From positions 1,551,349 through 1,615,348 of the forward strand of contig NZ_WELG01000002.1 in assembly GCF_009184425.1 (NCBI RefSeq): DNA of 64,000 nucleotides, in the 5' to 3' direction. Every line of letters begins with the position of its first letter. Within the stretch, counting starts at the first letter, position 1. Shown piece after piece: positions 7,021-16,887 of this stretch. The notes under the pieces are model-generated. The model searched no databases. It saw only the letters and a list, made by a program, of their open reading frames with translations, and was not told where the DNA came from. The position numbers were made by a program, and so were the translations under genes. Source of the DNA: Flagellimonas olearia. Lineage in GTDB: Bacteria; Bacteroidota; Bacteroidia; Flavobacteriales; Flavobacteriaceae.

Positions 7021-9078
7021 ATGATCAATAGAGTAGTGTACTGCCTGATGGCCGTGGTCATGGTGGCCTGTGGCGAGAAATCAACACCCTTGGGTGAATT
7101 TCACATATTACCTTCTCCCGATTCCTTTGAAATCTCAGGGGTAAGCAAGATTGAACCCCAGAACATCCAAACCTATGGGGGTTCTTTTACAACGGAACTC
7201 CAAATGAGTGAATACCTTAATTTGAAGGAACAGGCAGATGATGCAGATGTCACTATAACCATTGATGAAAATCTGGATACCAACGCTGAAGGGTATTCCT
7301 TGGTGATAGGGGAGGAAACCATTGAAATTGTTGGAAAGGACCAGGCGGGTGCTTTTTATGGAATGAAGACCTTGGAGCAGTTGATCCAGGATGCCAAAGA
7401 TCAAAAAGTGAATTTGCCCCTTGTTAAGATAACCGATGCGCCCAAGTTGGCCTATAGACCCATCCATCTGGATGTAAAACACCACTTGGATACCTATGAT
7501 TACTACCTCAAACTGATCAATGAGCTTGCCGATTATAAAATCAATGCCATCATTATTGAGATAGAGGATAAGCTTAAATATACCAGAAGACCCATAGTGG
7601 GATCCAAAGATGCCTTATCAAAGGAGCAATGGAAGGAAATCAGTGCATATGCCTTAAAGCGCAACATCAGGATCAGTCCATTGGTACAGGGGTTGGGTCA
7701 CGCATCTTTTGTCTTGAAGCATAAAGCCTTTGAACATTTAAGGGACGACCCTAAAAGTGACTGGGCCTTCAATCCCTTATTGGATGAAACCTATGAAGTG
7801 CAGTTTGATCTGTACAGGGATGCCTTGGAGGCCTTCCCACATGGCAAATATCTGCACTTGGGAGGGGATGAGGTACATACCACTGGAGGGAATAGCGGTA
7901 GGTCGAGCTTGGACCTGCAATTGGAGTGGTTGGAGAAGGTTTCCCAATTTGCTGAGGAGCAAGGCCGCATTCCAATTATGTGGGATGATATGCTGTTCAA
8001 GGAAGTAGGGGTGTATAGAACCATGCACTACGATGAGTACACCAAAGAACAGGTAGATAGTCTTTGGGCCGTCAAAGAAACCGATTTGAACCAATTTTTG
8101 GATGATTTTCCTAGAAACACCATCTATATGAGATGGAACTATAGGTCGCCCCAGATTTACGGTAACAAGAAGGCCATGAAATGGTTTGAAGATCATGGAC
8201 TAAAAGCAATTGGGGCTACGGCTGGCCAAACCAGATGGGTTTTAATGCCGCAGAATGAGAGCAATATTGAAAATATCCGAAGTTTTGCCCTAAGTTCCAT
8301 TGACAATGGGTTGAATGGGTTGTTATTGACCTTATGGGATGACGATTCGCCCCATTTTGAATTGTATAAGAGAGGTATTTTAGCCTTTGCCGAATACGCT
8401 TGGGCTGGTGACAAACGCTCAAAAGAAGAGTTTAAGGATGTTTTTCGTTTTCGATATTTTGGTGACACGGCCATGGATGGGGAGTTCGCCTTTATCGATG
8501 CATTGGAAGACCCGGTTGCCAAATGGAAAAATATTTTACTCCAAGGGAACCAACGCAATTACTTAAAGACCATGGAATCTCCTTTGGAGAAAGGAGTGAT
8601 GGATTTACCGGATGCAAACAACCCAGGCAAATGGACCGAGGCCAATTCGGAAAGAATAGCCCATGCAAAAGAAATCTCTGCCACGGGAGAACAGGTGTTG
8701 GGTGTTATAGATTCACTTTCCCAAGTTGCGGACAGGAACACCTATACGTTGGAGGTGTACAAAGAGGTAGCTGGTTTGGTCGTTTTCTCAGCAAACCTTG
8801 TCGAGGAACTGGCAAAGGTGGATGCATTACCGTCTGTGGAAGAAAGGAAAAAGGGACTACAGGAAATTCTTGCCCAAAAAAAGGCTTTTGCCCAACTGCG
8901 TAAGGGATTGGAAACAGTGTATTCAAAAACCCGGATATTGCAGAAACCCAAAGACTATATTTTGGATCAGGACCACCATGTGCACCTGGCCAACCAATCC
9001 TTGAATTTTGATTGGCAGTTTTTGGCAGAAATGAAGTTTTTTGAAAAATTGGAAGATACAATCCAATCCTTTGATTGA
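7021..9078 (+). CDS. Glycoside hydrolase family 20 beta-N-acetylhexosaminidase, lipoprotein
   Basis: A 685-residue enzyme. The N-terminus has a short hydrophobic signal and lipobox V-V-M-V-A-C. A GH20b-like domain covers about residues 25-135 and the TIM-barrel catalytic domain about 140-480, with H-L-G-G-D-E-V-H supplying the catalytic pair Asp283-Glu284. The last 200 residues look alpha-helical and charged. GH20 enzymes remove terminal beta-linked GlcNAc or GalNAc by substrate-assisted catalysis. The gene lies 200 nt after the metallophosphoesterase and 162 nt before the ECF sigma gene, so it may belong to the adjacent SusCD locus, trimming amino sugars from the imported material. The substrate is not determined by sequence. 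Confidence 0.88.
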   Translation: MINRVVYCLMAVVMVACGEKSTPLGEFHILPSPDSFEISGVSKIEPQNIQTYGGSFTTELQMSEYLNLKEQADDADVTITIDENLDTNAEGYSLVIGEETIEIVGKDQAGAFYGMKTLEQLIQDAKDQKVNLPLVKITDAPKLAYRPIHLDVKHHLDTYDYYLKLINELADYKINAIIIEIEDKLKYTRRPIVGSKDALSKEQWKEISAYALKRNIRISPLVQGLGHASFVLKHKAFEHLRDDPKSDWAFNPLLDETYEVQFDLYRDALEAFPHGKYLHLGGDEVHTTGGNSGRSSLDLQLEWLEKVSQFAEEQGRIPIMWDDMLFKEVGVYRTMHYDEYTKEQVDSLWAVKETDLNQFLDDFPRNTIYMRWNYRSPQIYGNKKAMKWFEDHGLKAIGATAGQTRWVLMPQNESNIENIRSFALSSIDNGLNGLLLTLWDDDSPHFELYKRGILAFAEYAWAGDKRSKEEFKDVFRFRYFGDTAMDGEFAFIDALEDPVAKWKNILLQGNQRNYLKTMESPLEKGVMDLPDANNPGKWTEANSERIAHAKEISATGEQVLGVIDSLSQVADRNTYTLEVYKEVAGLVVFSANLVEELAKVDALPSVEERKKGLQEILAQKKAFAQLRKGLETVYSKTRILQKPKDYILDQDHHVHLANQSLNFDWQFLAEMKFFEKLEDTIQSFD

Positions 9079-9240
9079 CAGTAATTTTATGCGTATGGGA
9101 AATTCATGCCCTACAGGTGTTGATTTGGTGGTTTTGGTGTTTTTGGGATGTATCTTGTTAAGGAATATCCCAAAAATTAAAGTTTAATTAATACTGCATT
9201 TAAGTATTCTAAGTAGTATTGTACCACATCACAAAACTAT

Positions 9241-9771
9241 ATGGATACCTCTGATGCCCACCTATTAGTATTGTCCCAACAGGACAACGGACTTGCCTTC
9301 CGGCAGCTCTATGATAGGCATTGGAAGAGGCTCTATCTTTTTTCCCTTAAGCTTTTAAAGGACGAAACGGAAGCAAAAGATGTGGTCCAGGAAGTATTTT
9401 TTACACTGTGGTCCAAAAGAAAGGAACTCCAGATAAAGGATACCAAAGCATACCTGTTTGCTACCACCAAATATAGATGTCTGGAGTCTTTGAGACGGAA
9501 AAGGTTGGATACCACTTTTTTGGATAAGGCTCATGCTTTTTTAGGGGAAAACAATGTGGAAAAGGAGATACACTTCAAGGAAACCCAAAACACCTTGGCA
9601 AAGCGTATAGAATTATTGCCTTCCAAGACCCGCCAAATCTTTAAAATGAGTAGATACGATGAGCTTACCAACAAGGAAATCGCTTATCAATTGAACATTT
9701 CCACAAAAACGGTGGAGTATCATATTACGCAGTCCATTAAGCAGTTACGAGGTACTGTGTTGGTTTCCTAA
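9241..9771 (+). CDS. ECF RNA polymerase sigma factor, Bacteroidota sigma-70 family
   Basis: 176 residues. Region 2 spans about residues 18-88 (F-R-Q-L-Y-D-R-H-W, then D-V-V-Q-E-V-F-F and L-F-A-T-T-K-Y-R). Region 4 spans about residues 118-170 (L-P-S-K-T-R-Q-I-F, with N-I-S-T-K-T-V-E-Y-H as the -35 recognition helix). There is no region 3. Such factors direct transcription of the adjacent susCD operon when the cognate FecR-type anti-sigma factor is signalled through the TonB receptor. The FecR gene starts 83 nt downstream and SusC follows with an N-terminal signalling domain, giving a complete trans-envelope circuit. Confidence 0.93.
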   Translation: MDTSDAHLLVLSQQDNGLAFRQLYDRHWKRLYLFSLKLLKDETEAKDVVQEVFFTLWSKRKELQIKDTKAYLFATTKYRCLESLRRKRLDTTFLDKAHAFLGENNVEKEIHFKETQNTLAKRIELLPSKTRQIFKMSRYDELTNKEIAYQLNISTKTVEYHITQSIKQLRGTVLVS

Positions 9772-9854
9772 ACCTTTTTTTTAAAAAAAATCGAAATCTT
9801 TTTTAGGGTTCTCCTTCATTTTTCCCTCTTATAGGGTAGAGGCCACAGTGAAGA

Positions 9855-10853
9855 ATGAACGAAAAAGAAATCAAACACCTTATCGATAAATATTTGGAGG
9901 GTACCTGTACCCAACAAGAAAAAGAACTTTTGGACAGGGTTCTTGACTCTTATGATGGTCAAGAAGAAGACGAGGTTTATTTTGATGGGGAAAAGGAAAT
10001 CAAGGAAGAGATATACTTGGGCTTCGCAGAAAAGGCAGGAATTGTCCGAGAAACCAAAAAAGCTCCCACCCCTTTTTACAATTACTGGGTAAAGGTGGCT
10101 GCTTCCCTCCTCATATTGGTCGGTTTGGGTTCTGCCGTCTATTTGGAGTCCAAGACACAGCCAGAGCAAGAATTGGCACAGTCGATTATTACCAAAACCA
10201 CCGAATGGGGGCAAAGAAGTGATATTGTGTTGAGCGATGGGACCCAGATAACCCTGAACGCAGGTAGCAGTATTGAATTTCCAGAAAGTTTTGAGGGAGC
10301 CCCGGTAAGGGAAGTGACCTTGAACGGGGAAGCCTTTTTTGAAGTGGCCAAAAATCCAAACAAACCTTTTCTCATCAAAACCGAAGGAGTCACCACCAAA
10401 GTATTGGGAACTTCATTCAATGTAAATTCCTATGCCTTCAATGACCATATTTCCGTTACAGTGAAAACCGGAAAAGTACAGGTACAGTCCACTTCAAAAA
10501 ATGGTCAAGTTAACACGGTATATCTATTGCCCAACGAAAAGGCCGAGTACAGTAGGGAAAAGGATGTGATCACAAAGTCAAAACTGGACAACGATAATTA
10601 TCTCGATTGGAAAAATGGTATCATCCGCTTTAATGATATTACGTTTTTGGAAGCCTCAGAAATGCTGTCCAGATGGTATGGCATTCATGTTGACTTTGAA
10701 AACAATAAACTGAAAAATTGCCATGTCACGGCACGGTACGAAAATGCCAAACTACAGGTGGTCCTTGAGAGTATCAAGTATGCCACCAAGGGTATGGATT
10801 ACCAATATATAGATCAAGAAAATATCCTTTTTAAGGGTTTTTGCAAGAACTAA
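9855..10853 (+). CDS. FecR-type anti-sigma factor
   Basis: 332 residues. A cytoplasmic N-terminal domain of about 75 residues binds the sigma factor; one transmembrane helix follows near residues 80-97 (V-A-A-S-L-L-I-L-V-G-L). The periplasmic FecR domain lies at about residues 115-235 with the usual L-S-D-G-T-x-I-T-L-N-A-G and G-E-A-F-F-E-V. A C-terminal DUF4974-like domain spans about residues 255-332. It should hold the upstream ECF sigma factor inactive until the substrate-loaded SusC signalling domain contacts it. A hairpin lies between this gene and susC. Confidence 0.92.
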   Translation: MNEKEIKHLIDKYLEGTCTQQEKELLDRVLDSYDGQEEDEVYFDGEKEIKEEIYLGFAEKAGIVRETKKAPTPFYNYWVKVAASLLILVGLGSAVYLESKTQPEQELAQSIITKTTEWGQRSDIVLSDGTQITLNAGSSIEFPESFEGAPVREVTLNGEAFFEVAKNPNKPFLIKTEGVTTKVLGTSFNVNSYAFNDHISVTVKTGKVQVQSTSKNGQVNTVYLLPNEKAEYSREKDVITKSKLDNDNYLDWKNGIIRFNDITFLEASEMLSRWYGIHVDFENNKLKNCHVTARYENAKLQVVLESIKYATKGMDYQYIDQENILFKGFCKN

Positions 10854-10909
10854 ACTCAATGAAAATAAAAAGAACAAAGCCTATGATATAAGACCCCTAG
10901 AACAAAAAA

Positions 10910-10946
10910 GCAGTCTGCGACACTTTGGCGAGGATCAACAGACTGC
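10910..10946 (+). promoter_or_regulatory. Hairpin in the FecR-SusC gap, locus 1
   Basis: Perfect 8-nt arms GCAGTCTG (10910-10917) and CAGACTGC (10939-10946) around a 21-nt loop. There is no T-run, so it is not a classic terminator. It ends 46 nt before the susC ATG. A similar hairpin sits at the same place in locus 2. Confidence 0.6.
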
Positions 10947-10992
10947 GGCCATTTAACGATTAAAAAATAACCATTAAACATTTTGTGAAGTT

Positions 10993-13900
10993 ATGAATTC
11001 ACTAACGATAAAACAATTTATAGCGTTGACAATGAAAATTTCTTTCCTTATTGTGATTGTTGCGCTTCTGAACCCAATTTTTGCATCAACGGTAAAGGCG
11101 CAAAAGTTGGACCAAGTTTCGGTCGATATATCGGTCAAAAATGCCTCGATTGAGGAGATTCTTAGCAATATAGAAGAACAAACCACTTTCAATTTTGTAT
11201 ACGGACGTGGTATTTCCAGATTAACAAATAAGTACAGTCTAACATATCGCAATGTTTCCTTGAGGTCTCTGTTGGAGTTGTTGGCCAAGGATGCGGGATT
11301 GGCGTTTAGGCGCATTGATGAGAACATCTCAATTGACAAAAGACCCAATGCCCCACAAAAAGTGGTGGAAGTAGCCTTTCAAGAGGTTACAGGTACGGTC
11401 ATGGATGAAAATGGAGATCCCCTTCCGGGTGCATCGGTTGTTGAAAAGGGAACTATGAATGGAACGGCTACAGATTTTGATGGCCATTTCACGTTGGAAG
11501 TGGGTCCAGAGGCTATTTTGGAAGTCTCCTACATTGGTTACACCACCGAGCAAGTGTTGGTAACCGGGGAAAGCGGGCTTATTGTTCAGTTGCAATTGGC
11601 CTCTTCAGCATTACAGGAGGTGGTACTGATCGGTTACGGACAGCAGGCACGCGCCAAAGTGGTGGGTTCTGTTTCTGAAATCAAGAACGAGGAACTTGAA
11701 AATGTCACCGCTGCCACGGTAGACCAGCAATTGGCCGGAAAGCTTTCAGGGGTAATCGTTAACCAGTCCAATGCGCAACCGGGTGCGGACTCCCAAATCA
11801 TTATCAGGGGTACAGGTACCCTTACGGCAGGGACAAATCCATTGATTGTGGTGGACGGTTTTCCATTGACAGAGGGCAGTGCCCTCAGCTCAGTGAATCC
11901 TAATGATATTGCAGAGATCAACATTCTTAAAGATGCAGCTTCTGCTGCCATTTATGGGTCAAGGGCTGCCAATGGGGTTATTTTGATCACGACCAAAGCC
12001 GGTTCCTTTTCCGCGAATCAAAAACCTGTGATTACTTTGGAAACCTATGGGGGTGTTCAGCAACAAAGTTCAGGGGTAGAATTGGTGGATGGCTATCAAT
12101 TTGCCCAGTTCTTGACGGAGGCCCGCAACTGGGGCTATGTGTCAAAAGACCCCGCCAACCGAAGTGAATCTGACCCCAATGCGGTACGGGTGACCAAACT
12201 TATCAATGGAAAACAGATAGATGGGCGGGAATTGTTCTTACCAGAACTGCTGCCATACCTTAATGGAGAATCTGGCCTCATCAATACGGATTGGGTGGAC
12301 GAAGGATTTAGGACCGCCCCCATTTCCAACTATGCACTTTCGGTTTCAGGAGGAAATGAGAAGACCAAATATTACACTTCCCTAGGCTATTTTGATCAAG
12401 AAGGAGTAGTTATAGGAACCGACTTTAAGCGCTATTCCGCTTCTGTAAACTTGGAAAGTAAGATAAATGACAAGATCAAGTTTGGGATCAACCTTAAACC
12501 GTCTTACTCCATTGAGAATTCCGTGGATCAGGGGAGTCGTAGCAACGGTGTTTTGGGCTTGATTCCTTTGAATTTTCCATTTTATAGCCCTTACAATGAA
12601 GATGGCAGCATAAATATCAGCGAACAATTGGTGAACGAACAACATGAAATAGAAGGGGTTCGCATCAATGGTACACCAGTTGAAAATCTTGTGGCGACAT
12701 CGACTTTGGTGACAGACAAGAAACAGCGTTTTAGAACTTTTGGAAACTTGTTCTTGGACGCCAAGATTCTGGAAGGGTTGACTTACCGATTGTCTTTGGG
12801 TGGCGATTACGACACCTATGTGAGGGATTATTACTACCCTATTGGAGTGGGATCTTACCGGACCCCGGCACCGAGGGCCGATGCCGATTCAGATCAGTAC
12901 AAGCAGAACAAAGTCAATTATCTCATTGAAAATACCCTGACCTATGACAGGGATTTTGGCAAGCACCATTTTAACCTCTTGGGTGGGTATACTTTTCAAA
13001 AGGAAAGAACGGATTATACAAGGGTCACTGGAACAGGTTTTGCCGATGATAACATTCAAAATATTGCAGGGGCCAGTGCCTATACAGCGACGGCCAGTAT
13101 AGGAATATGGACCTTGGAATCGTATCTGGCACGTTTGCAGTACGACTTTGATTCTAAATACCTCTTCTCTGCGGCTATCAGACGTGATGGTTCCTCTAGG
13201 TTTGGTGTCAACAACAGGTGGGGTAATTTCCCATCCGTTTCAGGAGGTTGGGTGTTCACAAGGGAAAACTTCTTCCCAAGCAACGATATCGTAAGTTTTG
13301 GAAAGCTTTCCGCCAGCTGGGGACAGACCGGGAACAATCAGATTGGGACCTATGGCTCCAAAGCTTTGGTAACAGATTCCAATTATGTGTTTGATAGTGG
13401 AATTGCCCCAGGGTATATTACCACTTCGGCACCCAATCCAGATTTGGGCTGGGAAGTGGCCTCATCCTTGAACATTGGTCTGGATTTGGGTCTCTTCAAC
13501 AATAAGTTGAACCTTAATATGGCCTATTACAAGACCAATACCAAAGATCTTTTATTGGATGTTCCTGTTCCTCAACAAACCGGATACGACAATGTTCTGG
13601 CCAATATTGGGGAAATGGAAAACAAAGGTTGGGAATTCCAAGTCATTGGTAATGGTTTTGCCATTGGAGAGGTAGGGGTTGGATTCAATGCTAATTTTAC
13701 TTCTTATGAAAACAAAGTATTGGCACTTGGACCAGGTCAAGATAGAATTGCCACAGGTAGGGATCAATTGTTCGTGACCCAGATAGGTCATCCCATTGCG
13801 GAAATCTACGGCTACAAAGTTGATGGGGTTTTTAAAACACAGGAAGAAATTGATAGCTATCCCCATTTGGACGGAACCCTTACCGGGGACCTTAGAGCGG

Positions 13901-14481
13901 TGGATGTGAATGGAGATGGTGCCATCAATGATGATGATAAAGTGGCAAAAGGCACTTTTGCTCCTGATTTCACTTACGGCTTTGGGGCAAATCTAGATTA
14001 TAAGGGATTCACCTTGAGCTTCAACTTTGTAGGGGTCGAGGGTAGAACTTTGTTGGATGGTGACTTAAGCTCATTGACCGAGGCTGGGGAAGGTTTTGCC
14101 CTACCTACCACCTATTACTTCAACAATAGATACCATCCAGAGAACAACCCTGATGGATTTTTGGGACAGCCCAATTTTGGAAACTTTTCTAACTCCAGAA
14201 AGATTTTAAGAAGTTCTGTGACCGTGGAAGACGGCAATGGGGATTATTTAAGGTTCAGGGATTTGCGCGTAGGATATAGTTTCCAGAAAAATTTCTTGGA
14301 CAAGATCAAGCTGTCAAGCCTTCAAGTCTATCTCTCCGGGAACAATTTGTTTACTTCCACAAAGTGGAGGGGCTGGAACCCAGACGGTACTTCAAGTGAT
14401 ATCCTTACCTCGGGATACAACACCGGTGGTAATTATCCTATAGCCAAAACCTACACCGTAGGCTTAAAAATATCTTACTAA
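10993..14481 (+). CDS. SusC/RagA-family TonB-dependent outer-membrane transporter with STN domain (locus 1)
   Basis: 1162 residues. A signal peptide covers residues 1-36. The Secretin/TonB N-terminal (STN) signalling domain spans about residues 37-115 and talks to the FecR protein. A carboxypeptidase-regulatory-like domain (G-T-V-M-D-E-N-G-D-P-L-P-G-A, then I-G-Y) spans about 130-210. A TonB-box-like E-V-V-L-I-G-Y-G, the plug (I-I-R-G-T-G, V-V-D-G-F-P, Y-G-S-R-A-A-N-G-V-I-L-I-T-T-K) and a 22-strand barrel follow. With SusD it forms the outer-membrane import pair. The two GDPD genes downstream suggest that a phosphodiester-containing ligand is carried; this is inference. Confidence 0.96.
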   Translation: MNSLTIKQFIALTMKISFLIVIVALLNPIFASTVKAQKLDQVSVDISVKNASIEEILSNIEEQTTFNFVYGRGISRLTNKYSLTYRNVSLRSLLELLAKDAGLAFRRIDENISIDKRPNAPQKVVEVAFQEVTGTVMDENGDPLPGASVVEKGTMNGTATDFDGHFTLEVGPEAILEVSYIGYTTEQVLVTGESGLIVQLQLASSALQEVVLIGYGQQARAKVVGSVSEIKNEELENVTAATVDQQLAGKLSGVIVNQSNAQPGADSQIIIRGTGTLTAGTNPLIVVDGFPLTEGSALSSVNPNDIAEINILKDAASAAIYGSRAANGVILITTKAGSFSANQKPVITLETYGGVQQQSSGVELVDGYQFAQFLTEARNWGYVSKDPANRSESDPNAVRVTKLINGKQIDGRELFLPELLPYLNGESGLINTDWVDEGFRTAPISNYALSVSGGNEKTKYYTSLGYFDQEGVVIGTDFKRYSASVNLESKINDKIKFGINLKPSYSIENSVDQGSRSNGVLGLIPLNFPFYSPYNEDGSINISEQLVNEQHEIEGVRINGTPVENLVATSTLVTDKKQRFRTFGNLFLDAKILEGLTYRLSLGGDYDTYVRDYYYPIGVGSYRTPAPRADADSDQYKQNKVNYLIENTLTYDRDFGKHHFNLLGGYTFQKERTDYTRVTGTGFADDNIQNIAGASAYTATASIGIWTLESYLARLQYDFDSKYLFSAAIRRDGSSRFGVNNRWGNFPSVSGGWVFTRENFFPSNDIVSFGKLSASWGQTGNNQIGTYGSKALVTDSNYVFDSGIAPGYITTSAPNPDLGWEVASSLNIGLDLGLFNNKLNLNMAYYKTNTKDLLLDVPVPQQTGYDNVLANIGEMENKGWEFQVIGNGFAIGEVGVGFNANFTSYENKVLALGPGQDRIATGRDQLFVTQIGHPIAEIYGYKVDGVFKTQEEIDSYPHLDGTLTGDLRAVDVNGDGAINDDDKVAKGTFAPDFTYGFGANLDYKGFTLSFNFVGVEGRTLLDGDLSSLTEAGEGFALPTTYYFNNRYHPENNPDGFLGQPNFGNFSNSRKILRSSVTVEDGNGDYLRFRDLRVGYSFQKNFLDKIKLSSLQVYLSGNNLFTSTKWRGWNPDGTSSDILTSGYNTGGNYPIAKTYTVGLKISY

Positions 14482-14499
14482 AAAATCAAAGCTAGTACA

Positions 14500-15888
14500 A
14501 TGAAAAAGTTTTCATACCTATTGATCGCTGTTTTGGCCATGGTCACAACAGCGTGCGAAAAAGAGCTTATACAAAATCCTAGGACCACCAAGGTTGCGGA
14601 TAATTTTTATACCAATGAGGCCGAGTTGGAAGAAGCTGTAAATGCGGTTTTTGCAACCTTACAGTTCACTGGGGTGTACGATACCGCAATGCCTGCCGTG
14701 GGAGAACTGCCCGGTGAGGATGCCTATGATGAGACTCCTGCCAATGATGGTGGGGTGTACGGTATGTTGGATGACTTTAACGTGATACCCCAAAGTAGCC
14801 TAATAGCCAATGTTTGGGAAGACAGTTATAAAGGGATTCAAAGGGCCAATATTGTCATCAATCGTATTCAGGATATTGATTTTGAAGATGCAGCCACCAA
14901 GAATACAAGGATTGGGGAGATGCTCTTTATCAGGGCCATGCTCTACTTTAATTTGGTGCGTACCTTTGGTGATGTTCCCTTGGTGACCGATGAGGTGACT
15001 AATCCCCAAGAGTATTTTGGCCAAGTTCGAACTCCCGTTGGTGAGGTATATTCACAGATTATTGCCGATTTGGACGAAGCCATAGATCTATTGCCTGTTC
15101 GGAATGACAGCAACAAAGGAAGAGTGGTGAAAACCGCTGCACAGGCCTTGCTGGGAAAAGTACACCTTACCCTGAAGGACTATACCAGTGCCAAATCAAG
15201 TCTTTTGGATGTGGTAAGTTCCAATGTGCATGATTTGGTTGTGGTGGACGAGGTGTTTTCCTTGGAAAATGAGTTGAATGAGGAATTGATTTTTGTGGTA
15301 CAGTATGCCTCTGGGATCAATTCCAATAGTGAAGGTTCCGATGCCTATAGAATGTTCAATCCTACGGGACGACAAGATGGAGGGTTGGCCGGAACAAAGG
15401 GTCATGGAGTGTTGAAACCTGATTTTTATGCCTTGTATGCTGATGACGATGCACGAAAAGGGGTCTATGTGGGTGCCTTGGAGTCTGGACTGGCCTATAC
15501 CAACAAAATTACTGTTCCCTCTACCGTAGTGGGGGATTCCGGTAGTGATTGGGTGGTACTGCGCTATGCCGATGTACTGCTCATGCTGGCTGAAATTGAA
15601 AATGAGATGGACAATCCGGATGAGGCCATATCTTATTTGGACCTGGTTCGGAACAGGGCCAATTTGGGTGACTACACTGGTGCAACCGACCAACAATCGG
15701 TCTTTGAAGAAATTGATCTTCAAAGAAGGTTGGAGTTGGTTTGGGAAGGGCATCGTTGGTTTGACCTTTTAAGGCAGGACCGCGCACAATCCATATTGGG
15801 TATTACGGATACCAATAAGTTGTTGTTGCCTTTACCGGCCAGTCAGATAGCGGCAGATCCCGCTTTACAACAAAATCCGGGATATTGA
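14500..15888 (+). CDS. RagB/SusD-family outer-membrane nutrient-binding lipoprotein (locus 1)
   Basis: 462 residues with a lipobox ending V-T-T-A-C at residue 19. The N-terminal SusD-like domain (N-F-Y-T-N-E-A-E-L-E, then G-I-Q-R-A-N-I-V-I-N) and the C-terminal RagB/SusD domain (Y-A-D-V-L-L-M-L-A-E-I, E-L-V-W-E-G-H-R-W-F-D-L-L-R) identify the classical SusD group. It is the surface lid that captures ligand for the SusC encoded 18 nt upstream. The GDPD gene begins 23 nt after its stop, consistent with one operon. Confidence 0.95.
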   Translation: MKKFSYLLIAVLAMVTTACEKELIQNPRTTKVADNFYTNEAELEEAVNAVFATLQFTGVYDTAMPAVGELPGEDAYDETPANDGGVYGMLDDFNVIPQSSLIANVWEDSYKGIQRANIVINRIQDIDFEDAATKNTRIGEMLFIRAMLYFNLVRTFGDVPLVTDEVTNPQEYFGQVRTPVGEVYSQIIADLDEAIDLLPVRNDSNKGRVVKTAAQALLGKVHLTLKDYTSAKSSLLDVVSSNVHDLVVVDEVFSLENELNEELIFVVQYASGINSNSEGSDAYRMFNPTGRQDGGLAGTKGHGVLKPDFYALYADDDARKGVYVGALESGLAYTNKITVPSTVVGDSGSDWVVLRYADVLLMLAEIENEMDNPDEAISYLDLVRNRANLGDYTGATDQQSVFEEIDLQRRLELVWEGHRWFDLLRQDRAQSILGITDTNKLLLPLPASQIAADPALQQNPGY

Positions 15889-15911
15889 TTTTAAATCCAT
15901 CAATAAGAATT

Positions 15912-16874
15912 ATGGACACTCACCAGTATAAAATTATGGGTTTGGTCATATGGTTTTTAGTGGTTAGTTTGCATGGGGTTGTGGGCCAAGAGGCCCACGG
16001 CCCTGAAACTAGCAGAGCGGAGCAGATATTGCAGCACCTTAAAAATCCTTCCGAAGACTATATTGTGGTCATTTCCCATAGGGGGGATTGGCGGTATGCT
16101 CCGGAAAACTCCTTAATGGCCATTCAACGTTGCATCGATTTGGGTGTAGATGTCATAGAACTGGATTTTCGACTTACCAAAGATGGCCATCTGGTGGCCA
16201 TGCACGATTACACAGTGGATCGCACTACCAACGGAAAGGGCAAGGTAAGTGAGCTTACCCTAGAAGAAATCAAAAGCTTTCGATTAAAGAATGCGGCAGG
16301 GGTAAGGTACTCAGGGCAACAAGTGCCTACTTTGGAAGAAGTAATGCTATTGGTCAAGGGTAAGATCATGGTGAATTTGGACAAGACCGAAAGTAAATGG
16401 GTTCGGGAAGCTTATGAGGTGTTGCAACGGACAGGTACGGTGGGTCATGCCATTTTTAAGGGAAATGATGACGTAAAAACCATGAGGGACAAATATGGCA
16501 GTTTGATGGATAGCATCATTTACATGCCCAAGTTATGGCCGGAAAATCCAGATGTGAAAAACTTCCATCAAGACTATGAGGATGACCTTGACCCTTTTTA
16601 CTATGAAACCATTTTTGATACCGAGGATGCCGAACCCCTTTATATTGCAAAGACAATCATGAAGAAAAAAGGTGATGGTTTTTTGGCCATTGCCCTTTGG
16701 GATGAACTATGTGCGGGAAGGACCGATGAAAAGGCCTTATTGGAAGGGCCGGATAGTGCATGGGGGTGGTTGTTGGAGCAAGGAGCCAATGCCATTATGA
16801 CCGACCGGCCTGAGGAGTTGATAGGGTACTTGAGCGGCAAAGGGCTCAGAAATTTTGACAGTTTAAAAGAGTAA
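15912..16874 (+). CDS. Glycerophosphodiester phosphodiesterase, exported (first copy)
   Basis: 320 residues from the ATG at 15912; an in-frame TTG at 15885 overlaps the SusD stop and is less likely. The signal peptide ends near V-V-G-Q. The GDPD domain starts at His56-Arg57-Gly (S-H-R-G-D-W-R) and continues with A-P-E-N-S, V-I-E-L-D and M-H-D, which hold the family's Glu/Asp/His metal and catalytic residues. The enzyme splits glycerophosphodiesters into glycerol phosphate and an alcohol; relatives also cut glycerol-phosphate polymers. It is followed 13 nt later by a paralogue, which suggests tandem duplication followed by divergence. It is placed in the SusCD operon. Confidence 0.9.
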   Translation: MDTHQYKIMGLVIWFLVVSLHGVVGQEAHGPETSRAEQILQHLKNPSEDYIVVISHRGDWRYAPENSLMAIQRCIDLGVDVIELDFRLTKDGHLVAMHDYTVDRTTNGKGKVSELTLEEIKSFRLKNAAGVRYSGQQVPTLEEVMLLVKGKIMVNLDKTESKWVREAYEVLQRTGTVGHAIFKGNDDVKTMRDKYGSLMDSIIYMPKLWPENPDVKNFHQDYEDDLDPFYYETIFDTEDAEPLYIAKTIMKKKGDGFLAIALWDELCAGRTDEKALLEGPDSAWGWLLEQGANAIMTDRPEELIGYLSGKGLRNFDSLKE

Positions 16875-16887
16875 ATACCATAACCAT

